Shown here piece after piece: positions 38,659 to 52,312 of a stretch of 64,000 bases of DNA. The notes beneath the pieces were generated by a model. The model made no database searches, was not told the DNA's origin, and saw only the letters and a list, made by a program, of their open reading frames with translations. Source of the stretch: Prosopocoilus inquinatus (taxonomy: Eukaryota; Arthropoda; Insecta; Coleoptera; Lucanidae). The stretch is from assembly GCA_036172665.1 (NCBI GenBank), contig JAYKNF010000014.1, positions 1,353,001 through 1,417,000 on the forward strand. Reading direction: 5' to 3'. Position numbers and translations under genes: made by a program. Within the stretch, counting starts at the first letter, position 1; every line of letters starts with the position of its first letter.

Positions 38659-40427
38659 AAACGAAACAACACGCATTAGCGTTGTTCCTGTGATGTATCT
38701 AAACGATCCTTACTTATCTAACATGTTATTTGACGTTTGGACGTACTCCAGTAACTCTGATGTGAGATACAAAGTTATCGGACGCAGCAGAAGCTGGAAA
38801 TAGTTTTGAACGAAACAACACGTATTAGCGTTGTTCCTGTGAAGTATCTAAACGATCCTTACTTATCTAACATGTTATTTGACGTTTGGATGGACTCCAG
38901 TAACTCTGATGTGAGATACAAAGTTTTTGGACGCAGCAGGAACTGGAAATAGTTTTAAACGAAACAACACGTATTAGCGTTGTTCCTGTGCTGTATCTAA
39001 TCAATCCTTACTTATCTATCATGTTATTTGACGTTTCGATGGACTCCAGTAACTCTGATGTGAGATACGACGTTTTCGGACGCAGCAGAAGCTGGAAATA
39101 GTTTTAAACGAAACAACACGTATTAGCGTTGTTCCTGTGATGTATATGATCGATCCTTACTCATCTATCATGTTATTTGACGTTTGGATGGACCCCAGTA
39201 ACTCTGATGTGAGATACAAAGTTTTTGGACGCAGCAGAAGCTGGAAATAGTTTTGAACGAAACACCACCTATTAGCGTTGTTCCTGTGATGTATCTAATC
39301 GATCCTTACTCATCTATCATGTTATTTGACGTTTGGATGGACTCCAGTAACTCTGATGTGAGATACAAAGTTTTTGGACGCAGCAGAAGCTGGAAATAGT
39401 TTTGAACGAAACAACACGTATTAGCGTTGTTCCTGTGATGTATCTAATCGATCCTTACTTAGCTACTATGTTATTTGACGTTTCGATGGACTCTAGTAAC
39501 TCTAATGTGAGATATGAAATTTTCAGACGCAGCAGCAGCTGGAAATAGTTTGAAACGAAACAACACATATTAGCGTTGTTCCTGTGATGTATCTAATCGA
39601 TCCTTACTCATCTATCATGTTATTTGACGTTTGGACGGACTCCAGTAACTCTGATGAGAGATACAAAGTTCTCGGACGCAGTAGAAGCTGGAAATAGTTT
39701 TGAACGAAACAACACGTATTAGCGTTGTTCCTGTGATGTATCTAAACGATCCTTACTTATCTAACATGTTATTTGACGTTTGGATGGACTCCAGTAAGTC
39801 TGATGTGAGATACAAAGTTTTTGGACGCAGCAGGAGCTGGAAATAGTTTTAAACGAAACAACACGTATTAGCGTTGTTCCTGTGCTGTATCTAATCGATC
39901 CTTACTTATCTATTATGTTATTTGACGTTTGGATGGACTCCAGTAACCCTGACGTGAGATACGAAGTTCTCGGACGCAGCAGAAGCTGGAAATAGTTTTA
40001 AACGAAACAACACGCATTAGCGTTGTTCCTGTGATGTATCTAATCGATCCTTACTCATCTATCATGTTATTTGGCGTTTCGATGGACTCCAGTAACTTAG
40101 ATGTGAGATACGAAGTTTTCGGACGCAGCAGGAGCTGGAAATAGTTGTAAACGAAACAACACGCATTAGCGTTGTTCCTGTGCTGTATCTAATCGATCCT
40201 TACTTATCTATCATGTTATTTGACATTTCGATGGACTCCAGTAACTCTGATGTGAGATACGACGTTTTCGGAGGCAGCAGCAGCTGGAAATAGTTTTAAA
40301 CGAAACAACACATATTAGCGTTGTTCCTGTAATGTATCTAATCGATCCTTACTCATCTATCATGTTATTTGACGTTTGGACAGACTCCAGTAACTCTGAT
40401 GTGAGATACAAAGTTATCGGACGCAGC
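38659..40427 (-). repeat. Minus-arm HOR unit C2, five monomers deleted
   Basis: The first part is collinear with unit C1 at offset 2533 (atatgatcga at 39144). Near 40157 the offset drops to 1788 (gacagactcc at 40379 against 38591). The difference, 745 bp, is exactly five monomers, so the cassette core with its gggctcc monomers is missing. The join is in phase and resembles an unequal exchange within the cassette. Confidence 0.86.
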
Positions 40428-43128
40428 AGAAGCTGGAAATAGTTTTAAACGAAACAACACGCATTAGCGTTGTTCCTGTGATGTATCTAATCGATCCTTA
40501 CTCATCTATCATGTTATTTGGCGTTTCGATGGACTCCAGTAACTTAGATGTGAGATACGAAGTTCTCGGACGCAGCTGAAGCTAGAAATAGTTTTAAACG
40601 AAACAACACGCATTAGCGTTGTTCCTGTGAAGTATCTAAACGATCCTTACTTATCTAACATGTTATTTGACGTTTGGACGGACTCCAGTAACTCTGATGT
40701 GAGATACAAAGTTATCGGACGCAGCAGAAGCTGGAAATAGTTTTGAACGAAACAACACGTATTAGCGTTGTTCCTGTGAAGTATCTAAACGATCCTTACT
40801 TATCTAACATGTTATTTGACGTTTGGATGGACTCCAGTAACTCTGATGTGAGATACAAAGTTTTTGGACGCAGCAGGAACTGGAAATAGTTTTAAACGAA
40901 ACAACAGGTATTAGCGTTGTTCCTGTGCTGTATCTAATCAATCCTTACTTATCTATCATGTTATTTGACGTTTCGATGGACTCCAGTAACTCTGATGTGA
41001 GATACGACGTTTTCGGACGCAGCAGAAGCTGGAAATAGTTTTAAACGAAACAACACGTATTAGCGTTGTTCCTGTGATGTATATGATCGATCCTTACTCA
41101 TCTATCATGTTATTTGACGTTTGGATGGACCCCAGTAACTCTGATGTGAGATACAAAGTTTTTGGACGCAGCAGAAGCTGGAAATAGTTTTGAACGAAAC
41201 ACCACCTATTAGCGTTGTTCCTGTGATGTATCTAATCGATCCTTACTCATCTATCATGTTATTTGACGTTTGGATGGACTCCAGTAACTCTGATGTGAGA
41301 TACAAAGTTTTTGGACGCAGCAGAAGCTGGAAATAGTTTTGAACGAAACAACACTTATTAGCGTTGTTCCTGTGATGTATCTAATCGATCCTTACTTAGC
41401 TACTATGTTATTTGACGTTTCGATGGACTCTAGTAACTCTAATGTGAGATATGAAATTTTCAGACGCAGCAGCAGCTGGAAATAGTTTGAAACGAAACAA
41501 CACATATTAGCGTTGTTCCTGTGATGTATCTAATCGATCCTTACTCATCTATCATGTTATTTGACGTTTGGACGGACTCCAGTAACTCTGATGAGAGATA
41601 CAAAGTTCTCGGACGCAGTAGAAGCTGGAAATAGTTTTGAACGAAACAACACGTATTAGCGTTGTTCCTGTGATGTATCTAAACGATCCTTACTTATCTA
41701 ACATGTTATTTGACGTTTGGATGGACTCCAGTAAGTCTGATGTGAGATACAAAGTTTTTGGACGCAGCAGGAGCTGGAAATAGTTTTAAACGAAACAACA
41801 CGTATTAGCGTTGTTCCTGTGCTGTATCTAATCGATCCTTACTTATCTATTATGTTATTTGACGTTTGGATGGACTCCAGTAACCCTGACGTGAGATACG
41901 AAGTTCTCGGACGCAGCAGAAGCTGGAAATAGTTTTAAACGAAACAACACGCATTAGCGTTGTTCCTGTGATGTATCTAATCGATCCTTACTCATCTATC
42001 ATGTTATTTGGCGTTTCGATGGACTCCAGTAACTTAGATGTGAGATACGAAGTTTTCGGACGCAGCAGGAGCTGGAAATAGTTGTAAACGAAACAACACG
42101 TTTTAGCGTTGTTCCTGTGCTGTATCTAATCGATCCTTACTTATCTATCATGTTATTTGACGTTTCGATGGGCTCCAGTAACTCTGATGTGAGATACGAC
42201 GTTTTCGGACGCAGCAGAAACTGGAAATAGTTTTAAACGAAACAACACGTTTTAGCGTTGTTCCTGTGCTGTATCTAATCGATCCTTACTTATCTATCAT
42301 GTTATTTGACGTTTCGATGGGCTCCAGTAACTCTGATGTGAGATACGACGTTTTCGGACGCAGCAGAGGCTGGAAATAGTTTTAAACGAAACAACACGCA
42401 TTAGCGATGTTCCTGTGATGTATCTAATCGATCCTTACTTGTCTATCATGTTATTTGACGTTTCGATGGGCTCCAGTAACTCTGATGTGAGATACGACGT
42501 TTTCGGACGCAGCAGAAGCTGGAAATAGTTTTGAACGAAACAACACGCATTAGCATTGTTCATGTGATGTATCTAATCGATCCTTACTTAGCTACTATGT
42601 TATTTGACGTTTCGATGGACTCCAGTAACTCTAATGTGAGATACGAAATTTTCGGACGCAGCAGAAGCTGGAAATAGTTTTAAACGAAACAACACGCATT
42701 AGCGTTGTTCCTGTGATGTATCTAATCGATCCTTACTCATCTATCATGTTATTTGGCGTTTCGATGAACTCCAGTAACTTAGATATGAGATACGAAGTTC
42801 TCGGACCCAGCTGAAGCTAGAAATAGTTTTAAATGAAACAACACGCATTAGCGTTGTTCCTGTGCTGTATCTAATCGATCCTTACTTATCTATCATGTTA
42901 TTTGACATTTCGATGGACTCCAGTAACTCTGATGTGAGATACGACGTTTTCGGAGGCAGCAGCAGCTGGAAATAGTTTTAAACGAAACAACACATATTAG
43001 CGTTGTTCCTGTAATGTATCTAATCGATCCTTACTCATCTATCATGTTATTTGACGTTTGGACAGACTCCAGTAACTCTGATGTGAGATACAAAGTTATC
43101 GGACGCAGCAGAAGCTGGAAATAGTTTT
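40428..43128 (-). repeat. Minus-arm HOR unit C3
   Basis: This is a full-length relative of unit C1 at offset 4470 (atatgatcga at 41081, gacagactcc at 43061). Divergence resumes at 43129, where gttttga replaces gttttaa. Bases 41573-43070 are the inverted counterpart of the plus-arm cassette region 25173-26670, in the same monomer order. Confidence 0.86.
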
Positions 43129-43572
43129 GAACGAAACAACACGTATTAGCGTTGTTCCTGTGATGTGTCTAATCGATCCTTACTCATCTATCATGTTATT
43201 TGACATTTCGATGGACTCCAGTAACTCTGATGTGAGATACGAAGTTTTCGGACGCAGCAGAAGCTGGAAATAGTTTTAAACGAAACAACACGCATTAGCG
43301 TTGTTCCTGTGTAGTATCTAATCGATCCTTACTTATCTATCATGTTATTTGGCATTTCGATGGACTCCAGTAACTCTGATGTGAGATACAAAGTTTTTGG
43401 ACGCAGCAGAAGCTGGAAATAGTTTTAAACGAAACAACACGTATTAGCGTTGTTCCTGTGATGTATCTAATCGATTCTTACTCATCTATCATGTTATTTG
43501 ACGTTTGGACGGACTCCAGTAACTCTGATGTGAGATACAAAGTTATCGGACGCAGCAGAAGCTGGAAATAGT

Positions 43573-44320
43573 TTTGAACGAAACAACACGTATTAGCGTT
43601 GTTCATGTGCTGTATCTAATCGATCCTTACTCATCTATCATGTTATTTGACGTTTGGATGGACTCCAGTAACTCTGATGTGAGATACAAAGTTTTTGGAC
43701 GCAGCAGAAGCTGGAAATAGTTTTAAACGAAACAACACGTATTAGCGTTGTTCCTGTGCTGTATCTAATTGATCCTTACTCATCTATCATGTTATTTGAC
43801 GTTCGGACGGACTCCAGTAACTCTGATGAGAGATACAAAGTTCTCGGACGCAGTAGAAACTGGAAATAGTTTTGAACGAAGCAACAGGTATTAGCGTTGT
43901 TCCTGTGATGTATCTAAACGATCCTTACTTATCTAACATGTTATTTGACGTTTGGATGGACTCCAGTAAGTCTGATGTGAGATACAAAGTTTTTGGACGC
44001 AGCAGGAGCTGGAAATAGTTTTAAACGAAACAACACGTATTAGCGTTGTTCCTGTGCTGTATCTAATCGATCCTTACTCATATATCATGTTATTTGGCGT
44101 TTCGATGAACTCCAGTAGCTCTGATGTGAGATACGACGTTTTCGGACGCAGCAGAAGCTGGAAATAGTTTCAAACGAAACAACACGCATTAGCGTTGTTC
44201 CTGTGATGTATCTAATCGATCCTTACTCATCTATCATGTTATTTGGCGTTTCGATGGACTCCAGTAACTTTGATGTGAGATACGAAGTTCTCGGACGCAG
44301 CTGAAGCTGGAAATAGTTTT
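43573..44320 (-). repeat. Right arm of large inverted repeat (partner 33640-34387)
   Basis: This is the inverted partner of the segment that ends at the strand switch. Inward of 43573 the minus arm continues as ordinary monomer sequence, whereas the plus partner stops at the junction, so the plus copy is truncated there. The interval 34388-43572 (about 9.2 kb) forms the spacer of the palindrome and contains the three-copy HOR of the left minus arm. Confidence 0.85.
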
Positions 44321-45700
44321 AAATGAAACAACACGTATTAGCGTTGTTCCTGTGATGTATCTAATCGATCCTTACTCATCTATCATGCTATTTGGCGTTT
44401 CGATGGACTCCAGTAGCTCTGATGTGAGATACGAAGTTTTCGGACGCAGCAGAAGCTGGAAATAGTTTTAAACGAAACAACACGTATTAGCGTTGTTCCT
44501 GTGATGTATCTAATCGATCCTTACTCATCTATCATGTTATTTGACGTTTGGATGGACTCCAGTAACTCTGATGTGAGATACAAAGTTTTTGGACGCAGCA
44601 GAAACTGGAAATAGTTTTGAACGAAACAACACGTATTAACGTTGTTCCTGTGATGTATCTAATCGATCCTTACTTAGCTGCTATGTTATTTGACGTTTCG
44701 ATGGACTCCAGTAACTCTAATGTGAGATACGAAATTTTCGGACGCAGCAGCAGCTGGAAATAGTTTGAAACGAAGCAACACATATTAGCGTTGTTCCTGT
44801 GATGTATCTAATCGATCCTTACTCATCTATCATGTTATTTGACGTTTGGACGGACTCCAGTAACTCTGATGAGAGATACAAAGTTCTCGGACGCGGTAGA
44901 AGCTGGAAATAATTTTGAACGAAACAACACGTATTAGCGTTGTTCCTGTGATGTATCTAAACGATCCTTACTTATCTAACATGTTATTTGGCGTTACGAT
45001 GGACTCCAGTAACTTAGATGTGAGATACGAAGTTCTCGGACGCAGCTGAAGCTAGAAATAGTTTTAAACGAAACAACACGCATTAGCGTTGTTCCTGTGC
45101 TGTATCTAATCGATCCTTGCTTATCTATCATGTTATTTGACGTTTCGATGGACTCCAGTAACTTTGATGTGAGATACGACATTTTCGGACGCAGCAGAAG
45201 CTGGAAATAGTTTTAAACAAAGCAAGACGTATTAGCGTTGTTCCTGTGATATATCTAATCGATCCTTACTCATCTATCATGTTATTTGACGTTTCGATGG
45301 ACTCCAGTAACTCTGATGTGATATACGACGTTTTCGGACGCAGCAGAAGCTGGAAATAGTTTTAAACGAAACAACACGTATTAGCGTTGTTCCTGTGATG
45401 TATCTAATCGATCCTTACTCATCTATCATGTTATTTGAAGTTTGGACGGACTCCAGTAACCCTGATGTGAGATACATAGTTATCGGACGCAGCAGAAGCT
45501 GGAAATAGTTTTGAACGAAACAACACGTATTAGCGTTGTTCCTGTGCTGTATCTAATCGATCCATACTTATCTATCATGCTATTTGACGTTTCGATGGAC
45601 TCCAGTAACTCTGATGTGAGATACGACGTTTTCGGACGCAGCAGAAGCTGGAAATAGTTTTAAACGAAACAACACGTATTAGCGTTGTTCCTGTGATGTA

Positions 45701-45711
45701 TCTAATCTTCC
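45701..45711 (-). repeat. 1-bp deletion in a monomer, GATC lost
   Basis: The sequence reads tctaatcttcc where other copies read tctaatcgatcc. One base is lost and the otherwise near-universal GATC tetranucleotide of the monomer is destroyed. Confidence 0.88.
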
Positions 45712-46095
45712 TTACTCATCTATCATGTTATTTGACGTTTGGATGGACTCCAGTAACTCTGATGAGAGACACAAAGATTTCGGACGCAGCAGAAGCTGGA
45801 AATAGTTTTGAACGAAACAACACGTATTAGCGTTGTTCCTGTGATGTATCTAAACGATCCTTACTTATCTAACATGTTATTTGACGTTTGGATGGACTCC
45901 AGTAAGTCTGATGTGAGGTACAATGTTTTGGGACGCAGCAGGAGCTGGAAATAGTTTTAAACGAAACAACACGTATTAGCGTTGTTCCTGTGCTGTATCT
46001 AATCGATCCTTACTTATCTATCATGTTATTTGACGTTTCGATGGACTCCAGTAACTTAGATGTGAGATACGAAGTTCTCGGACGCAGCTGAAGCT

Positions 46096-48122
46096 AGAAA
46101 TAGTTTTAAACGAAACAACACGCATTAGCGTTGTTCCTGTGATGTATCTAATGGATCCTTACTCATCTATCATGTTATTTGGCGTTACGATGGACTCCAG
46201 TAACTTAGATGTGAGATACGAAGTTCTCGGACGCAGCTGAAGCTAGAAATAGTTTTAAACGAAACAACATGCATTAGCGTTGTTCCTGTGATGTATCTAA
46301 TCGATCCTTACTTATCTATCATGTTATTTGACGTTTGGATGGACCCCAGTAACCCTGACTTGAGATACGAAGTTCTCGGACGCAGCCGAAGCTGGAAATA
46401 GTTTTAAACGAAACAACACGTATTAGCGTTGTTCCTGTGCTGTATCTAATCGATCCTTACTTATCTATCATGTTATTTGGCGTTTCGATGTACTCCAGTA
46501 GCTCTGATGTGAGATACGACGTTTTCGGACGCAGCAGAAGCTGGAAATAGTTTTAAACGAAACAACACGCATTAGCGTTGTTCCTGTGATGTATCTAATC
46601 GATCCTTACTTAGCTACTATGTTATTTGACGTTTCGATGGACTCCAGTAACTCTAATGTGAGATACGACGTTTTCGGACGCAGCAGAAGCTGGAAATAGT
46701 TTTAAACGAAACAACACGTATTAGCGTTGTTCCTGTGATGTATATAATCGATCCTTACTCATCTATCATGTTATTTGACGTTTGGATGGACTCCAGTAAC
46801 TCTGATGAGAAATACAAAGATTTCGGAAGCAGCAGAAGCTGGAAATAGTTTTGAACGAAACACCACCTATTAGCGTTGTTCCTGTGATGTATCTAAACGA
46901 TCCTTACTTATCTAACATGTTATTTGACGTTTGGATGGACTCCAGTAAGTCTGATGTGAGATACAAAGTTTTTGGACGCAGCAGGAGCTGGAAATAGTTT
47001 TAAACGAAACACCACGTATTAGCGTTGTTCCTGTGCTGTATCTAATCGATCCTTACTTATCTATCATGTTATTTAACGTTTGGATACACTCCAGTAAGTC
47101 TGATGTGAGATACAAAGTTTTTGGACGCAGCAGGAGCTGGAAATAGTTTTAAACGGAACAACACGTATTAGCGTTGTTCCTGTGATGTATCTAAACGATC
47201 CTTACTTATCTAACATGTTATTTGACGTTTGGATGGACTCCAGTGTGTCTGATGTGAGATACAAAGTTTTGGGACGCAGCAGGATCTGGAAATAGTTTTA
47301 AACGAAACAACACATATTAGCGTTGTTCCTGTAATGTATCTAATCGATCCTTACTCATCTATCATGTTATTTGACGTTTGGACAGACTCCAGTAACTCTG
47401 ATGTGAGATACAAAGTTATCGGACGCAGCAGAAGCTGGAAATAGTTTTGAACGAAACAACACGTATTAGCGTTGTTCCTGTGATGTATCTAAACGATCCT
47501 TACTTATCTAACATGTTATTTGACGTTTGGATGGACTCCAGTAAGTCTGATGTGAGATACAAAGTTTTTGGACGCAGCAGGAGCTGGAAATAGTGTTAAA
47601 CGAAACAACACGTATTAGCGTTGTTCCTGTGCTGTATCTAATCGATACTTACTTATCTATCATGTTATTTGACGTTTCGATGGACTCCAGTAACTCTGAT
47701 GTGAGATACAAAGTTTTTGGACGCAGCAGGAGCTGGAAATAGTTTTAAACGAAACAACACGTATTAGCGTTGTTCCTGTGCTGTATCTAATCGATCCTTA
47801 CTTATCTATCATGTTATTTGACGTTTGGATTAACTCCAGTAACTCTGATGTGAGATACGACGTTTTCGGACGCAGCAGAAGCTGGAAATAGTTTTAAACG
47901 AAACAACACGTATTAGCGTTGTTCCTGTGATGTATCTAATCGATCCTTACTCATCTATCATGTTATTTGACGTTTGAGTGGACTCCAGTAACTCTGATGA
48001 GAGATACAAAGATTTCGGACGCAGCAGAAGCTGGAAATACTTTTGAACGATACACCACCTATTAGCGTTGTTCCTGTGATGTATCTAAACGATCCTTACT
48101 TATCTAACATGTTATTTGACGT
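46096..48122 (-). repeat. Duplicated block B, first copy (partner 55632-57658)
   Basis: This block of about 2.0 kb is repeated at a constant offset of 9536 bp (64 monomers). Shared rare variants include aatggatcc (46150 and 55686), cagcaggatctgg (about 47276 and 56812) and tgagtggactcc (about 47975 and 57511). Few substitutions separate the copies; one noticed is gatgtactcc near 46489 against gatggactcc. The monomers are the inverted C, D, Q, O and A types of the plus-arm HOR. Confidence 0.85.
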
Positions 48123-48154
48123 TTGGATGGACTCCAGTGTGTCTGATGTGAGAT

Positions 48155-51100
48155 ACAAAGTTTTGGGACGCAGCAGGAGCTGGAAATAGTTTTAAACGAA
48201 ACAACACGTATTAGCGTTGTTCCTGTGCTGTATCTAATCGATCCTTACTTATCTATCATGTTATTTGACGTTTGGATGGACTCCAGTAACCCTGACGTGA
48301 GATACGAAGTTCTCGGACGCAGCAGAAGCTGGAAATAGTTTTAAACGAAGCAACAGGCATTAGCGTTGATCCTGTGATGTATCTAATCGATCCTTACTCA
48401 TCTATCATGTTATTTGACGTTTCGATGGACTCCAGTAACTCTGATGTGAGATACGACGTTTCCGGACGCAGCAGAAGCTGGAAATAGTATTAAACGAAAC
48501 AACACGTATTAGCGTTGTTCCTGTGATGTATCTAATCGATCCTTACTCATCTATCATGTTATTTGACGTTTGGATGGACTCCAGTAACTAGGATGAGAGA
48601 TACAAAGATTTCGGACGCAGCAGAAGCTGGAAATAGTTTTGAACGAAACAACACCTATTAGCGTTGTTCCTGTGATGTATCTAAACGATCCTTACTTATC
48701 TAACATGTTATTTAACGTTTGGATACACTCCAGTAAGTCTGATGTGAGATACAAAGTTTTTGGACGCAGCAGGAGCTGGAAATAGTTTTAAACGAAACAA
48801 CACGTATTAGCGTTGTTCCTGTGCTGTATCTAATCGATACTTACTTATCTATCATGTTATTTGACGTTTCGATGGACTCCAGTAACTCTGATGTGAGATA
48901 CGAAGTTTTCGGACGCAGCAGAAGCTGGAAATAGTTTTAAACGAAACAACACGTATTAGCGTTGTTCCGGTGATGTATCTAATCGATCCTTACTCATCTA
49001 TCATGTTATTTGACGTTTGGATGGACTCCAGTAACTCTGATGTGAGATACAAAGTTTTTGGACGCAGCAGGAGCTGGAAATAGTTTTAAACGAAACAACA
49101 CGTATTAGCGTTGTTCCTGTGCTGTATCTAATCGATCCTTACTTATCTATCATGTTATTTGACGTTTGGATGGACTCCAGTAACTCTGATATGAGACACG
49201 ACGTTTTCGGGCGCAGCAGAAGCTGGAAATAGTTTTAAACGAAACAACACGTATTAGCGTTGTTCCTGTGATGTATCTAATCGATCCTAACTCATCTATC
49301 ATGTTATTTGACGTTTGGGTGGACTCCAGTGAGTCTGATGTGAGATACAAAGTTTTGGGACGCAGCAGGAGCTGGAAATAGTTTTAAACGAAACAACACG
49401 CATTAGCGTTGTTCCTGTGATGTATCTAATCGATCCTTACTCATCTATCATGTTTTTTGACGTTTCGATGGACTCCAGTAACTCTGATGTGAGATACGAC
49501 GTTTCCGGACGCAGCAGAAGCTGGAAATAGTATTAAACGAAACAACACGTATTAGCGTTGTTCCTGTGATGTATCTAATCGATCCTTACTCATCTATCAT
49601 GTTATTTGACGTTTGGATGGACTCCAGTAACTAGGATGTGAGATACAAAGTTTTTGGACGCAGCAGGAGCTGGAAATAGTTTTAAACGAAACAACACGTA
49701 TTAGCGTTGTTCCTGTGCTGTATCTAATCGATCCTTACTTATCTATCATGTTATTTGACGTTTGGATGGACTCCAGTAACCCTGACGTGAGATACGAAGT
49801 TCTCGGACGCAGCAGAAGCTGGAAATAGTTTTAAACGAAACAACACGCATTAGCGTTGTTCCTGTGATGTATCTAATCGATCCTTACTCATCTATCATGT
49901 TATTTGGCGTTACGATGGACTCCAGTAACTTAGATGTGAGATACGAAGTTCTCGGACGCAGCTGAAGCTAGAAATAGTTTTAAACGAAACAACATGCATT
50001 AGCGTTGTTTCTGTGATGTATCTAATCGATCCTTACTCATCTATCATGTTATTTGGCGTTACGATGGACTCCAGTAACTTAGATGTGAGATACGAAGTTC
50101 TCGGACGCAGCTGAAGCTAGAAATAGTTTTAAACGAAACAACATGCATTAGCGTTGTTCCTGTGATGTATCTAATCGATCCTTACTTATCTATCATGTTA
50201 TTTGACGTTTGGATGGACTCCAGTAACCCTGAATTGAGATACGAAGTTCTCGGACGCAGCCGAAGCTGGAAATAGTTTTAAACGAAACAACACGTATTAG
50301 CGTTGTTCCTGTGCTGTATCTAATCGATCCTTACTTATCTATCATGTTATTTGGCGTTTCGATGGACTCCAGTAGCTCTGATGTGAGATACGACGTTTTC
50401 GGACGCAGCAGAAGCTGGAAATAGTTTTAAACGAAACAACACGCATTAGCGTTGTTCCTGTGATGTATCTAATCGATCCTTACTTAGCTACTATGTTATT
50501 TGACGTTTCGATGGACTCAAGTAACTCTAATGTGAGATACGACGTTTTCGGACGCAGCAGAAGCTGGAAATAGTTTTAAACGAAACAACACGTATTAGCG
50601 TTGTTCCTGTGATGTATATAATCGATCCTTACTAATCTATCATGTTATTTGACGTTTGGATGGACTCCAGTAACTCTGATGAGAAATACAAAGATTTCGG
50701 AAGCAGCAGAAGCTGGAAGTAGTTTTGAACGAAACACCACCTATTAGCGTTGTTCCTGTGATGTATCTAAACGATCCTTACTTATCTAACATGTTATCTG
50801 ACGTTTGGATGGACTCCAGTAAGTCTGATGTGAGATACAAAGTTTTTGGACGCAGCAGGAGCTGGAAATAGTTTTAAACGAAACACCACGTATTAGCGTT
50901 GTTCCTGTGCTGTATATAATCGATCCTTACTTATCTATCATGTTATTTAACGTTTGGATACACTCCAGTAAGTCTGATGTGAGATACAAAGTTTTTGGAC
51001 GCAGCAGGAGCTGGAAATAGTTTTAAACGAAACAACACGTATTAGCGTTGTTCCTGTGATGTATCTAAACGATCCTTACTTATCTAACATGTTATTTGAC

Positions 51101-52312
51101 GTTTGGATGGACTCCAGTGTGTCTGATGTGAGATACAAAGTTTTGGGACGCAGCAGGAGCTGGAAATAGTTTTAAACGAAACAACACATATTAGCGTTGT
51201 TCCTGTAATGTATCTAATCGATCCTTACTCATCTATCATGTTATTTGACGTTTGGACAGACTCCAGTAACTCTGATGTGAGATACAAAGTTATCGGACGC
51301 AGCAGAAGCTGGAAATAGTTTTGAACGAAACAACACGTATTAGCGTTGTTCCTGTGATGTATCTAAACGATCCTTACTTATCTAACATGTTATTTGACGT
51401 TTGGATGGACTCCAGTAAGTCTGATGTGAGATACAAAGTTTTTGGACGCAGCAGGAGCTGGAAATAGTGTTAAACGAAACAACACGTATTAGCGTTGTTC
51501 CTGTGCTGTATCTAATCGATACTTACTTATCTATCATGTTATTTGACGTTTCGATGGACTCCAGTAACTCTGATGTGAGATACGAAGTTTTCGGACGTAG
51601 CAGAAGCTGGAAATAGTTTTAAACGAAACAACACGTATTAGCGTTGTTCCTGTGATGTATCTAATCGATCCTTACTCATCTATCATGTTATTTGACGTTT
51701 GGATGGACTCCAGTAACTCTGATGTGAGATACAAATTTTTTGGACGCAGCAGGAGCTGGAAATAGTTTTAAACGAAACAACACGTATTAGCGTTGTTCCT
51801 GTGCTGTATCTAATCGATCCTTACTTATCTATCATGTTATTTGACGTTTGGATTAACTCCAGTAACTCTGATGTGAGATACGACGTTTTCGGACGCAGCA
51901 GAAGCTGGAAATAGTTTTAAACGAAACAACACGTATTAGCGTTGTTCCTGTGATGTATCTAATCGATCCTTACTCATCTATCATGTTATTTGACGTTTGT
52001 GTGGACTCCAGTAACTCTGATGAGAGATACAAAGATTTCGGAAGCAGCAGAAGCTGGAAATACTTTTGAACGATACACCACCTATTAGCGTTGTTCCTGT
52101 GATGTATCTAAACGATCCTTACTTATCTAACATGTTATTTGACGTTTGGATGGACTCCAGTGTGTCTGATGTGAGATACAAAGTTTTGGGACGCAGCAGG
52201 AGCTGGAAATAGTTTTAAAAGAAACAACACGTATTAGCGTTGTTCCTGTGCTGTATCTAATCGATCCTTACTTATCTATCATGTTATTTGACGTTTGGAT
52301 GGACTCCAGTAA
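48155..52312 (-). repeat. Duplicated block A, first copy (partner 59777-63934)
   Basis: This block of about 4158 bp, near 28 monomers, is repeated at offset 11622 (78 monomers). Shared private variants include gttccggtgatg (48963 and 60585), catgttttttgacg (49449 and 61071), actaatctatc (about 50632 and 62254), ggaagtagttttg (about 50716 and 62338) and cggacgtagcag (about 51593 and 63215). I noticed only about five substitutions over the block. Read on the minus strand the order includes Q C D D E and A J K, as in the plus-arm 20-mer. Confidence 0.88.

Larger units (their letters stand above)
43129..46095 (-). repeat. Heterogeneous minus monomer zone
   Basis: About 20 monomers have no regular HOR. 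The zone includes the mirror partner of the segment at the strand switch (43573-44320). Several rare variants of the plus heterogeneous zone recur here inverted: gttcatgtgc (43601), catatatcatg (about 44080), gcagtagaaactgg (about 43851) and gatccatac (about 45558). One monomer has a 1-bp loss with a lost GATC site (tctaatcttcc at 45701). Confidence 0.82.

Noticed and set aside
44994..45182. Open frame of 62 codons on the minus strand
   Set aside because: A single stop-loss change (gatccttgctt at about 45113) in an ordinary monomer pair explains it. No coding evidence.
49150..49350. Open frame of 66 codons on the minus strand, nearly repeated at 60772-60972
   Set aside because: The two copies exist because the whole 4.2-kb block is duplicated at offset 11622. 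The frame is open through one substitution that removes the common stop (gatcctaact instead of gatccttact). Conservation of the peptide reflects block duplication, not coding selection.
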